Below, piece by piece: positions 27,723 to 36,861 of a DNA stretch of 43,994 bases (the stretch's first letter is position 1; each line of letters begins with the position of its first letter). The DNA is from Oscillospiraceae bacterium (GTDB lineage: Bacteria; Bacillota; Clostridia; Oscillospirales; Ruminococcaceae), in assembly GCA_029062865.1 (NCBI GenBank), contig JAIDPG010000063.1:1-43994 (forward strand). Reading direction: 5' to 3'. Under the pieces are notes generated by a model. The model was not told the origin of the DNA and did not search any database. It worked only from the letters and a program-made list of their open reading frames with translations. Made by a program: the position numbers and the translations under genes.

Positions 27723-28265
27723 TTATGACTCCTTATAGAACAGATGAGGATAGGTTCCGACAAAAGCACCGTCGCGCGTTATTCCGACCTTATCCTCCGA
27801 AATCCACTCATATTCGCCCGCCTTAAAGTCCGCAAGCGAGGGCGCGTCGCCGTTATAGCCTGCGTCGTTTTGCACACACCACGAATAAACCGCGTAGCCG
27901 GACTCGTCAACAAACACCGCCGCCGTGAATGTGCTCCTGCTGAAATCCCACTCAAAGCGCTCCTTAAGGCTTTCAACAGCCAGCCACCCGTCCCGCGCGT
28001 CCCGCGCGTCCCATTCGTTCTTGCCGGTGCTGTCGGTGACGGTCGCCTTGCCGTTATCCATAACTATCCTGAGCTCGCAGGGCACTCTGTCCTTGCCGCC
28101 CGCCGCAACGTCATCCCAAATCCAGGTGTTGACGGTTTGGATCACTTCCTTAGCGCTTACGTCCGCGCTTACGACCTTCGACTTCTCGACCTGCCTGTGA
28201 AGCGTCGGCACTAAAATTGCCGCCGCAAGCGCAGCTGCCACCGCGATTTTCTCAAAAATTCCCAT
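27723..28265 (-). CDS. Single-copy pilin-like protein, paralogous to the 26474-27628 domains
   Basis: IAVAAALAAAILVPTLHRQVEKSKVVSADVSAKEVIQTVNTWIWDDVAAGG. Confidence 0.7.
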   Translation of the reverse strand: MGIFEKIAVAAALAAAILVPTLHRQVEKSKVVSADVSAKEVIQTVNTWIWDDVAAGGKDRVPCELRIVMDNGKATVTDSTGKNEWDARDARDGWLAVESLKERFEWDFSRSTFTAAVFVDESGYAVYSWCVQNDAGYNGDAPSLADFKAGEYEWISEDKVGITRDGAFVGTYPHLFYKES

Positions 28266-28294
28266 AATTAAAGCCCTTTCCGGATTTAAAAGTC

Positions 28295-28425
28295 GCGAAA
28301 AACCGTGCGAACTTCGTTCGCACTAGCAGAGCGAGCTCGCCTCCGCTTCGCTACGGCAAGCTCACTCTCTTTTTTCGCTCCACACTTCGCTTGATATATT
28401 GCTGTAAGTCGGCGCACTGCTTAAA
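28295..28425. repeat. Structured intergenic repeat, copy E
   Basis: GCGAAAAA...TTTTTCGC outer stem; GTGCGAAC-TTC-GTTCGCAC + TAGC; ACACTTCGC. Confidence 0.72.
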
Positions 28426-28678
28426 GCCCTTTAACAAGCCTTTCTCTGATAACTTTGGCTCTCACCTCAAACTCGTCGAGCACGCTCATATCCGTTTCGG
28501 ACGTGCTTTTAAGGTAGATATCCATTGTCTCGTCCTTGATTTTCATAATCTCATCGGGCAGGGGTCTGCCGCTGCCGATATAACGCACCGTGATTATCTC
28601 CAGAATTTCCGTTACCACCGCCCGTATCGAGGCTTGTTTCTGCTCCGTTTCCGTTACCGTTACCGTAATTTTCTTCAT
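28421..28678 (-). CDS. Hypothetical protein
   Basis: 85 aa ORF directly downstream of ilvE, 3 bp gap. Confidence 0.5.
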   Translation of the reverse strand: MKKITVTVTETEQKQASIRAVVTEILEIITVRYIGSGRPLPDEIMKIKDETMDIYLKSTSETDMSVLDEFEVRAKVIRERLVKGL

Positions 28679-28681
28679 ATC

Positions 28682-29746
28682 TTATACCCTGACAATCCAA
28701 TTCATTTCGTCGGGCAGCTTGCCGTACTGAATTCCCGTCATCGTGTCGTAGAGCTTCTGCGAGATCTCGCCGATCTTGTTGTCGTTTATCGTCATAACCT
28801 TGTCGCCCCATTTGAGATGACCGACGGGAGAAATAACCGCCGCCGTGCCCGTACCGAACACCTCGTCAAGCTTGCCGTTGTCATAAGCCTCGGCTACCTC
28901 TTGGATCGTAATTCTCCGCTCGGTGACTTTCATTCCCCACTTTTTGCAAAGCTCGATCGAGCTCTTTCTCGTGATTCCGGGGAGCACCGAACCTGTCAGC
29001 TGCGGCGTGATGACCTCGCCGTCGATTACGAAGAAAATGTTCATCGAGCCGACCTCTTCAATATACTTCTGCTCCACGCCGTCAAGCCACAGCACCTGCT
29101 CGTAGTCCTGGTTGTGAGCCTCGTCCTGCCCTTTGAGCGAGATAGCGTAGTTCGCCGCGGTCTTGGCAAAGCCCGTGCCGCCGCGCACCGCTCTTACGTA
29201 CTTCTCCTCAACGTAGATCTTCACGGGATTGAGCCCGGTCGAGTAATACGCGCCGGACGGCGACAGAATAATCATAAACAGATAGTGATCCGCGGGGCGA
29301 ACGCCTACATACGGGTCTGTCGCGAAGATAAACGGGCGAATGTACAGCGAAGCGCCGTCGGTGTGAGGAACCCAGTCCTTTTCCATATCAACGAGCTTCT
29401 TCAACGCTTCAAGGACAAACGCCTCGTCGATAGGCGGAATAACCATACGTTCAGCCGAGACGTTCATGCGCTTGAAGTTCTCGTCGGGGCGGAACATCTG
29501 GATAGAGCCGTCCGCGGTGCGGTAAGCCTTAAGTCCCTCGAAAATCTCCTGCCCGTAGTGCAGGCACATTGCCGCGGGAGAAAGCGAGATCTCGCCGTAG
29601 GGCACAATGCGCGCGTCGTGCCAGCCCTCGCCGGTGTCGTAGTTCATCACGAACATATGATCCGTAAAAATATGCCCGAACCCGAGCTTGGTTTCGTCGG
29701 CGGGCTTAGCCTTGGGCGCTGCCGTTTTTTCAATTCTGATCTCCAT
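28682..29746 (-). CDS. ilvE: Branched-chain amino acid aminotransferase
   Basis: GFGHIFTDHMFVMNYDTGEGWHDARIVPYGEISLSPAAMCLHYGQEIFEGLKAYR; EVFGTGTAAVISPVG. Confidence 0.95.
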   Translation of the reverse strand: MEIRIEKTAAPKAKPADETKLGFGHIFTDHMFVMNYDTGEGWHDARIVPYGEISLSPAAMCLHYGQEIFEGLKAYRTADGSIQMFRPDENFKRMNVSAERMVIPPIDEAFVLEALKKLVDMEKDWVPHTDGASLYIRPFIFATDPYVGVRPADHYLFMIILSPSGAYYSTGLNPVKIYVEEKYVRAVRGGTGFAKTAANYAISLKGQDEAHNQDYEQVLWLDGVEQKYIEEVGSMNIFFVIDGEVITPQLTGSVLPGITRKSSIELCKKWGMKVTERRITIQEVAEAYDNGKLDEVFGTGTAAVISPVGHLKWGDKVMTINDNKIGEISQKLYDTMTGIQYGKLPDEMNWIVRV

Positions 29747-29807
29747 TGTAAATTACCTTCCTTTTTCTCGGAGAGCGACGCTCTCTTATATTTATTTATA
29801 CAGATTT

Positions 29808-29836
29808 ATTGTACCACTTTTTCTGACGGTTGTCAA
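29808..29836 (-). promoter_or_regulatory. ilvE promoter
   Basis: Minus TTGACA-17-TACAAT. Confidence 0.65.
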
Positions 29837-29996
29837 CCATTATTTGTACCATTATTTTGTACAATATATGCGAAAGTACAATAGACGATTTCGATGCGCG
29901 CTTCGTTCGATTTTGATTCTCTCTGCCGTCGGCGGGGGATTTGCTTGAATTTTTTTAGCAAACAGTCGCTTGAGAACCGTATGAAAGGAAATAAAC

Positions 29997-30029
29997 CCTC
30001 CGTTGTCCGAGACAAGTGAGGATTTTTTG
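29997..30029 (+). terminator. Imperfect hairpin + T-run upstream of glgP promoter
   Basis: CCTCcgTTGTC-CGA-GACAAgtGAGG-A-TTTTTT. Confidence 0.4.
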
Positions 30030-30091
30030 TATATTTTGCTGAAATTTGTAGGTTGAATTTGTCTCTAATTTACGTTTTTGCGAAATTTGGG

Positions 30092-30120
30092 TTGAAATTC
30101 GGTCGAAAATGGTGTATAAT
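30092..30120 (+). promoter_or_regulatory. glgP promoter
   Basis: TTGAAA-17-TATAAT. Confidence 0.65.
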
Positions 30121-30172
30121 AATGATGTATTATTGTATACAATCACCTACGGGAACTGAAAGGGGTATTTAA

Positions 30173-32569
30173 ATGACTTCACCGATTAGCAAGGACGAGC
30201 TGTTGAAGCAGCTGAAAAACATACTCACGTATGATTACCAGACGGATACAAAAAACGCGACCGTTACGCAGATCTACCGCGCGCTTTCGACTATCGTCGT
30301 AAACTATATGAAGGAAAAACGCCATAAGTTTATGCACGACTGCAACTCCAAGGGCAGAAAACAGGTTTACTATCTCTCGATGGAGTTCCTTATGGGGCGC
30401 TCGCTGAAAACCTCGCTGTATAATCTCGGTATGCAGGACGCGGCGGCTAAGGCTCTTGAGGAGATCGGCGTAAGGATCGACCGCGTGTATGAGGAAGAGC
30501 CCGACGCGGGTCTCGGAAACGGCGGTCTCGGACGCTTGGCGGCTTGCTATATGGACGGACTTGCAACCTGCGATTACCCCGCGACGGGCTATTCGATCAG
30601 ATACGAGTACGGCATCTTCAAGCAGAAGGTAGTTGACGGCTGGCAGACGGAACTGCCGGATAACTGGCTGCCCGGCGGCGGCTCGTGGCTCGTGCCCTTG
30701 CCCGATGAGGCTGTAGAGGTTCGGTTCGACGGCTATGTGCAGGAGAGCTGGGACGACGGCAACCACAAGCTCGATTATGTGGGCTATAACAGCGTAAACG
30801 CCGTGCCCTACGACATGTACGTTACGGGCTATGACAGCAAGGGCGTTTCCAAGCTCCGCTTGTGGAGCGCGGAGAGCATGAGCTTCGATATGGCTTCGTT
30901 CAACACGGGAGACTACGCGACAGCGCTCGGCGCTACAAACATCGCGCACTCTATCTCGAAGGTTCTCTACCCGAACGACAACCACGCCGAGGGTAAGGCG
31001 CTTCGCCTGCGCCAGCAGTACTTTATGTGCGCGGCTTCCGTTTCGGATATCGTAATGCGCCATATGAAGGTTTACGGCAACCTTTCGAACTTCCACGAGA
31101 AGGTAGCTATCCACATCAACGACACCCACCCGACCCTCGCCGTGCCGGAGCTTATGAGAATACTCCTCGATGAGTGCGGCTACGGCTGGGATCAGGCTTG
31201 GCATATCGTAACAAGCACGTTCGCGTACACAAACCACACGGTTATGGCGGAGGCGCTTGAAAAGTGGGACGAGGAGCTTGTCCGCAGAATTCTCCCGAGA
31301 ATTTACCAGATAATCTGCGAGATCAACCGCCGCTATTGCGAGGATCTGATGAACAGAACCGGCGACGGCGATCGCGTTTCCAAGATGTCGATAATCCAGG
31401 ACGGCAAGATCCACATGGCTTACCTCTGCTGCGCGGCTTCGCACAGCGTAAACGGCGTTTCGAAGCTCCACTCGCAGATAATCAAGGACGACGTGTTCAG
31501 ACTTCAGTATCTCGACACGCCGCATAGATTTAAGAACGTCACAAACGGCATAGCTTACAGACGCTGGCTGCTGCAATCAAACCAAGAGCTTACCGACTTG
31601 CTCACCGAGTGCATCGGCGACGGCTTCAAGAAGGACGCTTCGGAGCTTATCAAGTTCCAGGTGTTCGCGAATGATAAATCCGTGCTTGAAAAGCTCGGCA
31701 AGATCAAGCGCAAGAACAAGGAGCGCTTCGCGGAGTATGTTGAGAGAACGACGGGCACAAAGCTCAACCTCGACAGCATTTTCGACGTTCAGGTAAAGCG
31801 CCTGCATGAGTACAAGCGCCAGCAGCTCAACGCGATGAACATCATCGCGGATTACAACTACCTCAAGCAGAACCCGAACGCGCCGTTCGTTCCGAAGACG
31901 TATATCTTCGCGTCAAAGGCGGCTCCGGGATATTATATAGCGAAGCAGATCATCAAGATGATCTGGTGCATCGGCGAGGAGATCAAGCACGACCCGATCA
32001 TCCGCGAGAAGCTGCAGGTCATCTTCCTTGAGGATTACAGAGTTACGCTCTCCGAAATTCTGATGCCCGCCGCGGAGGTCTCCGAGCAGATCTCGCTTGC
32101 GGGAACGGAAGCGTCGGGCACGGGCAATATGAAGCTTATGCTGAACGGAGCGCTGACTATCGGCACTTATGACGGCGCGAACGTCGAGATACACGAGGCT
32201 GTAGGCACGGACAACATCTTCATCTTCGGTATGAGAACGCCCGAGGTAAACGAGATGCGTATGCGCGGCTACAATCCGCAGAGCTATATCGATCAGTCTC
32301 AGGTCATCGGCGACGTTATCAAGAGAATGTACAACGGCATCAATGGCGCGACGTTTGAGGAGCTTGCGGGCTCTATCCAGAACAAGGACTTCTATATGGC
32401 GCTGGCTGACTTCGACAGCTACAGAGGCACGCAGGACTACATTTCTCAGGTCTACAAAAACGCCGAGGAATGGAACAAGAAGTCGCTGATGAACATCGCG
32501 GGAGCGGGAAGATTCTCCGCGGACAGAGCGGTTCAGGACTACGCGCGCGACATCTGGAACCTTAAGTAA
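30173..32569 (+). CDS. glgP: Glycogen/starch/maltodextrin phosphorylase
   Basis: EEPDAGLGNGGLGRLAACYMDG; SLAGTEASGTGNMKLMLNGALTIGTYDGANVEI. Confidence 0.96.
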   Translation: MTSPISKDELLKQLKNILTYDYQTDTKNATVTQIYRALSTIVVNYMKEKRHKFMHDCNSKGRKQVYYLSMEFLMGRSLKTSLYNLGMQDAAAKALEEIGVRIDRVYEEEPDAGLGNGGLGRLAACYMDGLATCDYPATGYSIRYEYGIFKQKVVDGWQTELPDNWLPGGGSWLVPLPDEAVEVRFDGYVQESWDDGNHKLDYVGYNSVNAVPYDMYVTGYDSKGVSKLRLWSAESMSFDMASFNTGDYATALGATNIAHSISKVLYPNDNHAEGKALRLRQQYFMCAASVSDIVMRHMKVYGNLSNFHEKVAIHINDTHPTLAVPELMRILLDECGYGWDQAWHIVTSTFAYTNHTVMAEALEKWDEELVRRILPRIYQIICEINRRYCEDLMNRTGDGDRVSKMSIIQDGKIHMAYLCCAASHSVNGVSKLHSQIIKDDVFRLQYLDTPHRFKNVTNGIAYRRWLLQSNQELTDLLTECIGDGFKKDASELIKFQVFANDKSVLEKLGKIKRKNKERFAEYVERTTGTKLNLDSIFDVQVKRLHEYKRQQLNAMNIIADYNYLKQNPNAPFVPKTYIFASKAAPGYYIAKQIIKMIWCIGEEIKHDPIIREKLQVIFLEDYRVTLSEILMPAAEVSEQISLAGTEASGTGNMKLMLNGALTIGTYDGANVEIHEAVGTDNIFIFGMRTPEVNEMRMRGYNPQSYIDQSQVIGDVIKRMYNGINGATFEELAGSIQNKDFYMALADFDSYRGTQDYISQVYKNAEEWNKKSLMNIAGAGRFSADRAVQDYARDIWNLK

Positions 32570-32599
32570 ACAATTGACAATGTACAATGTATAATTGAA

Positions 32600-32634
32600 A
32601 ATTATTGTGCCCGCCGGCGGCGGGCACAATAATT
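32600..32634. terminator. Perfect 16-bp hairpin between glgP and GH13 gene
   Basis: AATTATTGTGCCCGCC-GGC-GGCGGGCACAATAATT. Confidence 0.75.
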
Positions 32635-32649
32635 ATAAAGGAGAATTAT

Positions 32650-34539
32650 ATGAGCAATTTGCCTTTATTCGATTGCTTTGACACGGCTTATAAGCACCCT
32701 TTCGGCGCGCTTCGGCGCGGGCAGCCTTCTATCTTTAATGTGCGTATCCCGAAGTATATGCAGGTTTCGGGCTTGACGCTCGTGATGTTCCGTCCCGGGT
32801 TTAAGGAGCGGTTTATCGAGCTGCAATTGCAGGACGAAAGCGGCGATGACAATATCTATACCTGCGTGTTCTCACCGGGGAACATCGGGCTGCATCACTA
32901 TTACTTCACGTGCATTTATGAAGGCAGACGGCGCTACATAAAGCGCACCGGTGCTTCGCTCGGCGTGTTCGAGGGCGACGAGCTGTTCCAGCTTACCGTC
33001 TTTGACGAGGAATTGTACACCCCCGAAAGCGTCCGCGGCGGCATTATGTATCAGATCTTTCCGGACCGCTTCGCGAAAAGCGGCGTTAAGCACGAGAATA
33101 TCCCCGCGGACAGAATTCTCCGCGACGACTGGAACGGCACGCCGCTCTATCTCCCCGACGAAAAGGGAATTGTCAGAAATAACGACTACTTCGGCGGAGA
33201 TCTGCGCGGAATTATCGAAAAGCTGCCGTATATCAAGGATCTCGGCGTTACGATAATCTACCTCAACCCGATCTTCGAGGCTCACGAAAATCACCGCTAC
33301 AATACGGCGAATTACGAGAAAATAGACCCGATGCTCGGCACGGAGGAGGACTTTGTTGAGCTCTGCCAAAAGGCGAAGGAAATGGGCATTGACATTATCC
33401 TCGACGGCGTTTTCTCGCACACGGGCGCGGACTCGATCTACTTCAACAAGTTCGGGCGCTACGGAGATAACACCGGCGCATACCGCGACCCGAACTCGCC
33501 TTATCATTCGTGGTATTCGTTCATCGCCTATCCCGAGCGCTACGACAGCTGGTGGGGAATTACAACGCTGCCGAACGTCAACGAGAACAACGAGGCGTAT
33601 ACTAACTACATCTGCGGCGACGGCGGAATTCTTCAGAAGTGGATAAAGCTAGGCGCAAAGGGCTGGCGCTTGGACGTCGCCGACGAGCTCCCCGACGAGT
33701 TTCTTGACAACCTGAACATCGCCGTAAAGAAAATGGGCGGCGATAAGGTCATCTACGGTGAGGTCTGGGAGGACGCTTCGAATAAGGAAAGCTACGGCGT
33801 GCGGCGGCGTTATCTCATTGGCGGACAGCTCGACAGCGTTATGAACTATCCGTTTAAGGAAGCGATTTTGAATTATGTAAAATACGCGAACGGGCAGCAG
33901 TTTATTGACAGTATCACGACGATTTTGGATCACTATCCCAAGCCCGCCGTTGATATGCTGATGAACTTCCTGTCGACTCACGATACCGAGAGAGCGCTGA
34001 CACGGCTCGGCGGAGAGGAAGTCGGCTGGCACGACAAAAACTGGCAGGCGGAGCGCAGGCTCGACGGCGCGGAGTATCTGCTCGGTATCGCGCTGATGAA
34101 GTGCGCTACGGTTCTGCAATTCTTCCTCCCCGGAATCCCGTGCGTTTATTATGGCGACGAGGCGGGAATGGAGGGCTATCGCGACCCGTTCAACCGCCGC
34201 TGCTATCCGTGGGGCGAGGAAAATCTCGATCTTGTCGAGTTTGTGAAAACGCTCTCCAAGATCCGCAAGGGCACAAGAGCCTTCGAGCAAGGCGCAATGC
34301 GTTTCATTCAATGCGACGACAACGTCTGTGTGTTCGCGAGGTTTGACAGAATAACCCGAGACGCGGCGATTATTTACCTGAACAAGTCGACCAAGGGCAG
34401 GAGCTTCGTTCTCAAAAACGAAAAGACCGCGATGTTCTACGACTTCGAGCCCGCGTTCGACCGCTACGGAAAAGGCATCGCCGACGGCAAGGTTCACGTC
34501 GCGCCGTTTGATTATGCCGTAATCTACTGCAAAGTTTAA
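32650..34539 (+). CDS. GH13 alpha-glucosidase/neopullulanase-like enzyme
   Basis: GGIMYQIFPDRFA; YLNPIFEAHENHRY; GWRLDVADELP; YGEVWEDA; FLSTHDTERALT; ATG at 32650. Confidence 0.92.
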   Translation: MSNLPLFDCFDTAYKHPFGALRRGQPSIFNVRIPKYMQVSGLTLVMFRPGFKERFIELQLQDESGDDNIYTCVFSPGNIGLHHYYFTCIYEGRRRYIKRTGASLGVFEGDELFQLTVFDEELYTPESVRGGIMYQIFPDRFAKSGVKHENIPADRILRDDWNGTPLYLPDEKGIVRNNDYFGGDLRGIIEKLPYIKDLGVTIIYLNPIFEAHENHRYNTANYEKIDPMLGTEEDFVELCQKAKEMGIDIILDGVFSHTGADSIYFNKFGRYGDNTGAYRDPNSPYHSWYSFIAYPERYDSWWGITTLPNVNENNEAYTNYICGDGGILQKWIKLGAKGWRLDVADELPDEFLDNLNIAVKKMGGDKVIYGEVWEDASNKESYGVRRRYLIGGQLDSVMNYPFKEAILNYVKYANGQQFIDSITTILDHYPKPAVDMLMNFLSTHDTERALTRLGGEEVGWHDKNWQAERRLDGAEYLLGIALMKCATVLQFFLPGIPCVYYGDEAGMEGYRDPFNRRCYPWGEENLDLVEFVKTLSKIRKGTRAFEQGAMRFIQCDDNVCVFARFDRITRDAAIIYLNKSTKGRSFVLKNEKTAMFYDFEPAFDRYGKGIADGKVHVAPFDYAVIYCKV

Positions 34540-34564
34540 GTTAGTCTACCCCAAGAGCAGTGGA

Positions 34565-34616
34565 GCAGAAAAAGCGCCTGCTAAGGTGGAGCGAACGAAG
34601 TGAGCCGTTTTTCTGC
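34565..34616. repeat. Structured intergenic repeat, copy F (opposite orientation)
   Basis: GCAGAAAAA...TTTTTCTGC outer stem; GCGAACGAAGTGAGCC core. Confidence 0.65.
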
Positions 34617-34669
34617 GAGTTTAAAATAAAAACGAGACTGTTAGTATAATCAAACCGCATTACAAAAAA

Positions 34670-34692
34670 TTCCCCCTCCGAAGGAGGGGGAA
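34670..34692. terminator. Intrinsic terminator
   Basis: TTCCCCCTCC-GAA-GGAGGGGGAA. Confidence 0.7.
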
Positions 34693-34704
34693 ATCTTATA
34701 AGCC

Positions 34705-34962
34705 TTAGTCGCTAACGTACGGGATAAGCGCCATCTGACGCGCTCTCTTGATAGAAGTCGTGAGCTCTCTCTGGTGATACGCGCAGCAGCCCGTTACTCT
34801 TCTCGGGAGAATTTTCGAGCGCTCCGTCATAAACTTCTTGAGCTTCGCGATGTCCTTGTAGTCAATAAACTCGGTTCTGTCCGTGCAGAACTGGCAGACC
34901 TTTTTGCGCGAACGCTTCATCTGGTGCGCAGGTCTTTCGGCTCTTTCAACTCTTTCAGCCAT
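34705..34962 (-). CDS. rpsR: 30S ribosomal protein S18
   Basis: [63 protein letters not shown]. Confidence 0.96.
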   Translation of the reverse strand: MAERVERAERPAHQMKRSRKKVCQFCTDRTEFIDYKDIAKLKKFMTERSKILPRRVTGCCAYHQRELTTSIKRARQMALIPYVSD

Positions 34963-35012
34963 TTTTCATTCCTCCTTATTTGGAATTTGGTTCAATTGGA
35001 ATTCACGTTCCC

Positions 35013-35174
35013 GAGCCTGTTCAGTACCTCTCAGCACGCATCTTTCTTGCATCTTTTGCGTATTTCTTCGTTATTTTTTCTTGACGTACATATAAAGTAC
35101 GCCCGCGAAAAAACGCCTCGAAATCCGCAAAATATGCTACGAAATCTGCGCACTTCGAGATACTGAACAGGCTC
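35013..35174. mobile_element. Foldback MITE-like element, 162 bp
   Basis: Perfect 14-bp terminal inverted repeats GAGCCTGTTCAGTA/TACTGAACAGGCTC; arms keep diverged complementarity to a CGTAC-ATATAAA-GTACG centre. Confidence 0.7.
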
Positions 35175-35672
35175 TTAGAACGGATAGTCGTCGGTGTCCG
35201 CGGAAGAGAAATCCGCTTTGGGTGCGGGAGCGCTCGGCGCACTCGGAGCTTCGTTTGCGGGCGCGGAATTGGAATATCCTCCGCCATAGCCCGCGGGAGG
35301 CTCGCTAAGAGGCGGCGCGCCGTAATTCGAGTAGCCCGAATTTGAGCCCGCGTTGCCCTTGTCTCCCGTGAAATGCGCGTTGTCAACCTGGATCTCATAC
35401 CAGGTCGCGGGATTGCCGTTTTTGTCGGTGTATTGGCGCGTCTGCATTTCGCCCTCAACTAAAATCAGCCTGCCCTTGGGGAACCACTTGGAGATAAACT
35501 CCGCGGTTCCGCGCCAAGCGACGCAGTTGAAGAAGTCCGACTTGCGTTCCTCTCCCTTTTTCTGATAATTCCTGTCAACGGCGATACGGAAATTGCAAGC
35601 GGAGATGCCGCTCGGAGTAGTTTTAAGCTCCGCATCCGCAACCATTCTGCCCATCATTATTACCTTATTCAT
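35175..35672 (-). CDS. ssb: Single-stranded DNA-binding protein
   Basis: MNKVIMMGRMVADAELKTTPSGISACNFRIAVDR; C-term DTDDYPF. Confidence 0.95.
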   Translation of the reverse strand: MNKVIMMGRMVADAELKTTPSGISACNFRIAVDRNYQKKGEERKSDFFNCVAWRGTAEFISKWFPKGRLILVEGEMQTRQYTDKNGNPATWYEIQVDNAHFTGDKGNAGSNSGYSNYGAPPLSEPPAGYGGGYSNSAPANEAPSAPSAPAPKADFSSADTDDYPF

Positions 35673-35722
35673 AATCAGTCACACTCCTTTGTCGGAAGCC
35701 CATTGTCAGCAGCGCTGACATC

Positions 35723-36016
35723 TTACTTTCTGAGAACAGTACACCAACGCAGCACGCCGTCGGTAATGCTTACAATACGCTCGAACTCCGCGGGGAAATC
35801 GGGCTTGCTCTCGAAATTGTAGAGCACGTAGTAGCCCTCGCCCTCGTAGTTGATCTCATACGCGAGCTTGCGCTTGCCCCACTCGTCAACGTTCTCGAGA
35901 GTTCCGTTCGCCTTGATAAGGTCGCTGAACTTCTCAACCAGCGCCTTGACCTGCTCCTCGTCCTTCTTGAGGGAGAACACGAGCATGGCCTCGTACTTTT
36001 CGCTTAACTTTGCCAT
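35723..36016 (-). CDS. rpsF: 30S ribosomal protein S6
   Basis: KYEAMLVFSLKKDEEQVKALVEKF; DEWGKRKLAYEINYEGEGYYVLYNFES. Confidence 0.95.
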   Translation of the reverse strand: MAKLSEKYEAMLVFSLKKDEEQVKALVEKFSDLIKANGTLENVDEWGKRKLAYEINYEGEGYYVLYNFESKPDFPAEFERIVSITDGVLRWCTVLRK

Positions 36017-36076
36017 TTATAGCACCTCCTTTTGGATTTGTAGCCCACCGTTTTTCAAGTGAGCAAAGAGATTGTA

Positions 36077-36093
36077 ATCGTCGGAATAACGAT
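36077..36093 (-). promoter_or_regulatory. Candidate S6:S18 leader hairpin (CCG in loop)
   Basis: Minus ATCGT-TATTCCG-ACGAT in the rpsF 5' leader. Confidence 0.35.
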
Positions 36094-36102
36094 AACCTAA
36101 TC

Positions 36103-36131
36103 ATTATACCATATTATTTTGGATTTGTCAA
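36103..36131 (-). promoter_or_regulatory. rpsF-ssb-rpsR operon promoter
   Basis: Minus TTGACA-17-TATAAT. Confidence 0.75.
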
Positions 36132-36178
36132 CAGCTTTTTTAAATTTTTGACAATTTACAGGTGAACAAGGCTGTTAA

Positions 36179-36607
36179 TTATACCTCAAATCCGCTTACG
36201 CGAACCACCTCTCCATTCTGAATATATACCTCCATAGCGACGCACTCCAGCATATCCTCGGTGTAATCGCTTGACGACACGAAGTCGAACTCAAACCGTC
36301 CGAAGAAACCGCCCTCGCCGCTCGGAGAATAGTAGTAATATGTCACGGAACAGACGCGCAGCCCCTCAAAGACGAGCTTATCGTCTCTATCGGCGAATTC
36401 CTCGCATTTCAGCCACGGAATAAATTTTTCCGCAATTATATTGTCTATATCCGCCTTGACAAGAGTCGCAAAGTCCTCGTCGATATGCGAAAGGCTCTCC
36501 TCTGTCTCCTCGACCTCCACCGCTACGCAGTTGTATTTGTGGTTCGTTTCGCGGTAGCTCGGCAGAGCGAGTTTCTTCTTTTTTCCGAAATTTCCGAAAA
36601 GTCCCAT
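36179..36607 (-). CDS. Hypothetical protein
   Basis: Start set to MGLFGNFGKKKK, RBS AGGAGAG; no family recognised. Confidence 0.6.
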   Translation of the reverse strand: MGLFGNFGKKKKLALPSYRETNHKYNCVAVEVEETEESLSHIDEDFATLVKADIDNIIAEKFIPWLKCEEFADRDDKLVFEGLRVCSVTYYYYSPSGEGGFFGRFEFDFVSSSDYTEDMLECVAMEVYIQNGEVVRVSGFEV

Positions 36608-36861
36608 AACTCTCCTCCGAATATCAAAGCTTGGCGAGACGACAGCCCGCTGTTTATTGTTATAATTATAACATCGAGAAACATTTTTTGTCAATACTAT
36701 TAAAAATTTTTTAATCCTTGGGGGATATTTACATTTAGTTCGCGTCTCTATAAGTGAGAGGCAAGATTATAAAAAACAAACGCAAGAGCTTTAGTTTCAG
36801 CTATTTTCTAACTCTGACCTCTTGCCTCTGATTTCTAAATTTCCAAAAGGGCGGTGATAAC

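Noticed and set aside
28391-29884. 497-aa plus-strand ORF antisense to ilvE
   Set aside because: Shadow of ilvE; Arg/His/Val-rich, low-plausibility composition
30179-31576. 465-aa minus ORF inside glgP, plus similar shadows at 13286-14617, 11367-12395, 16887-17999 and 33649-34497
   Set aside because: Antisense shadows of rny, the hydrogenase-like gene, KS-CLF and GH13 genes
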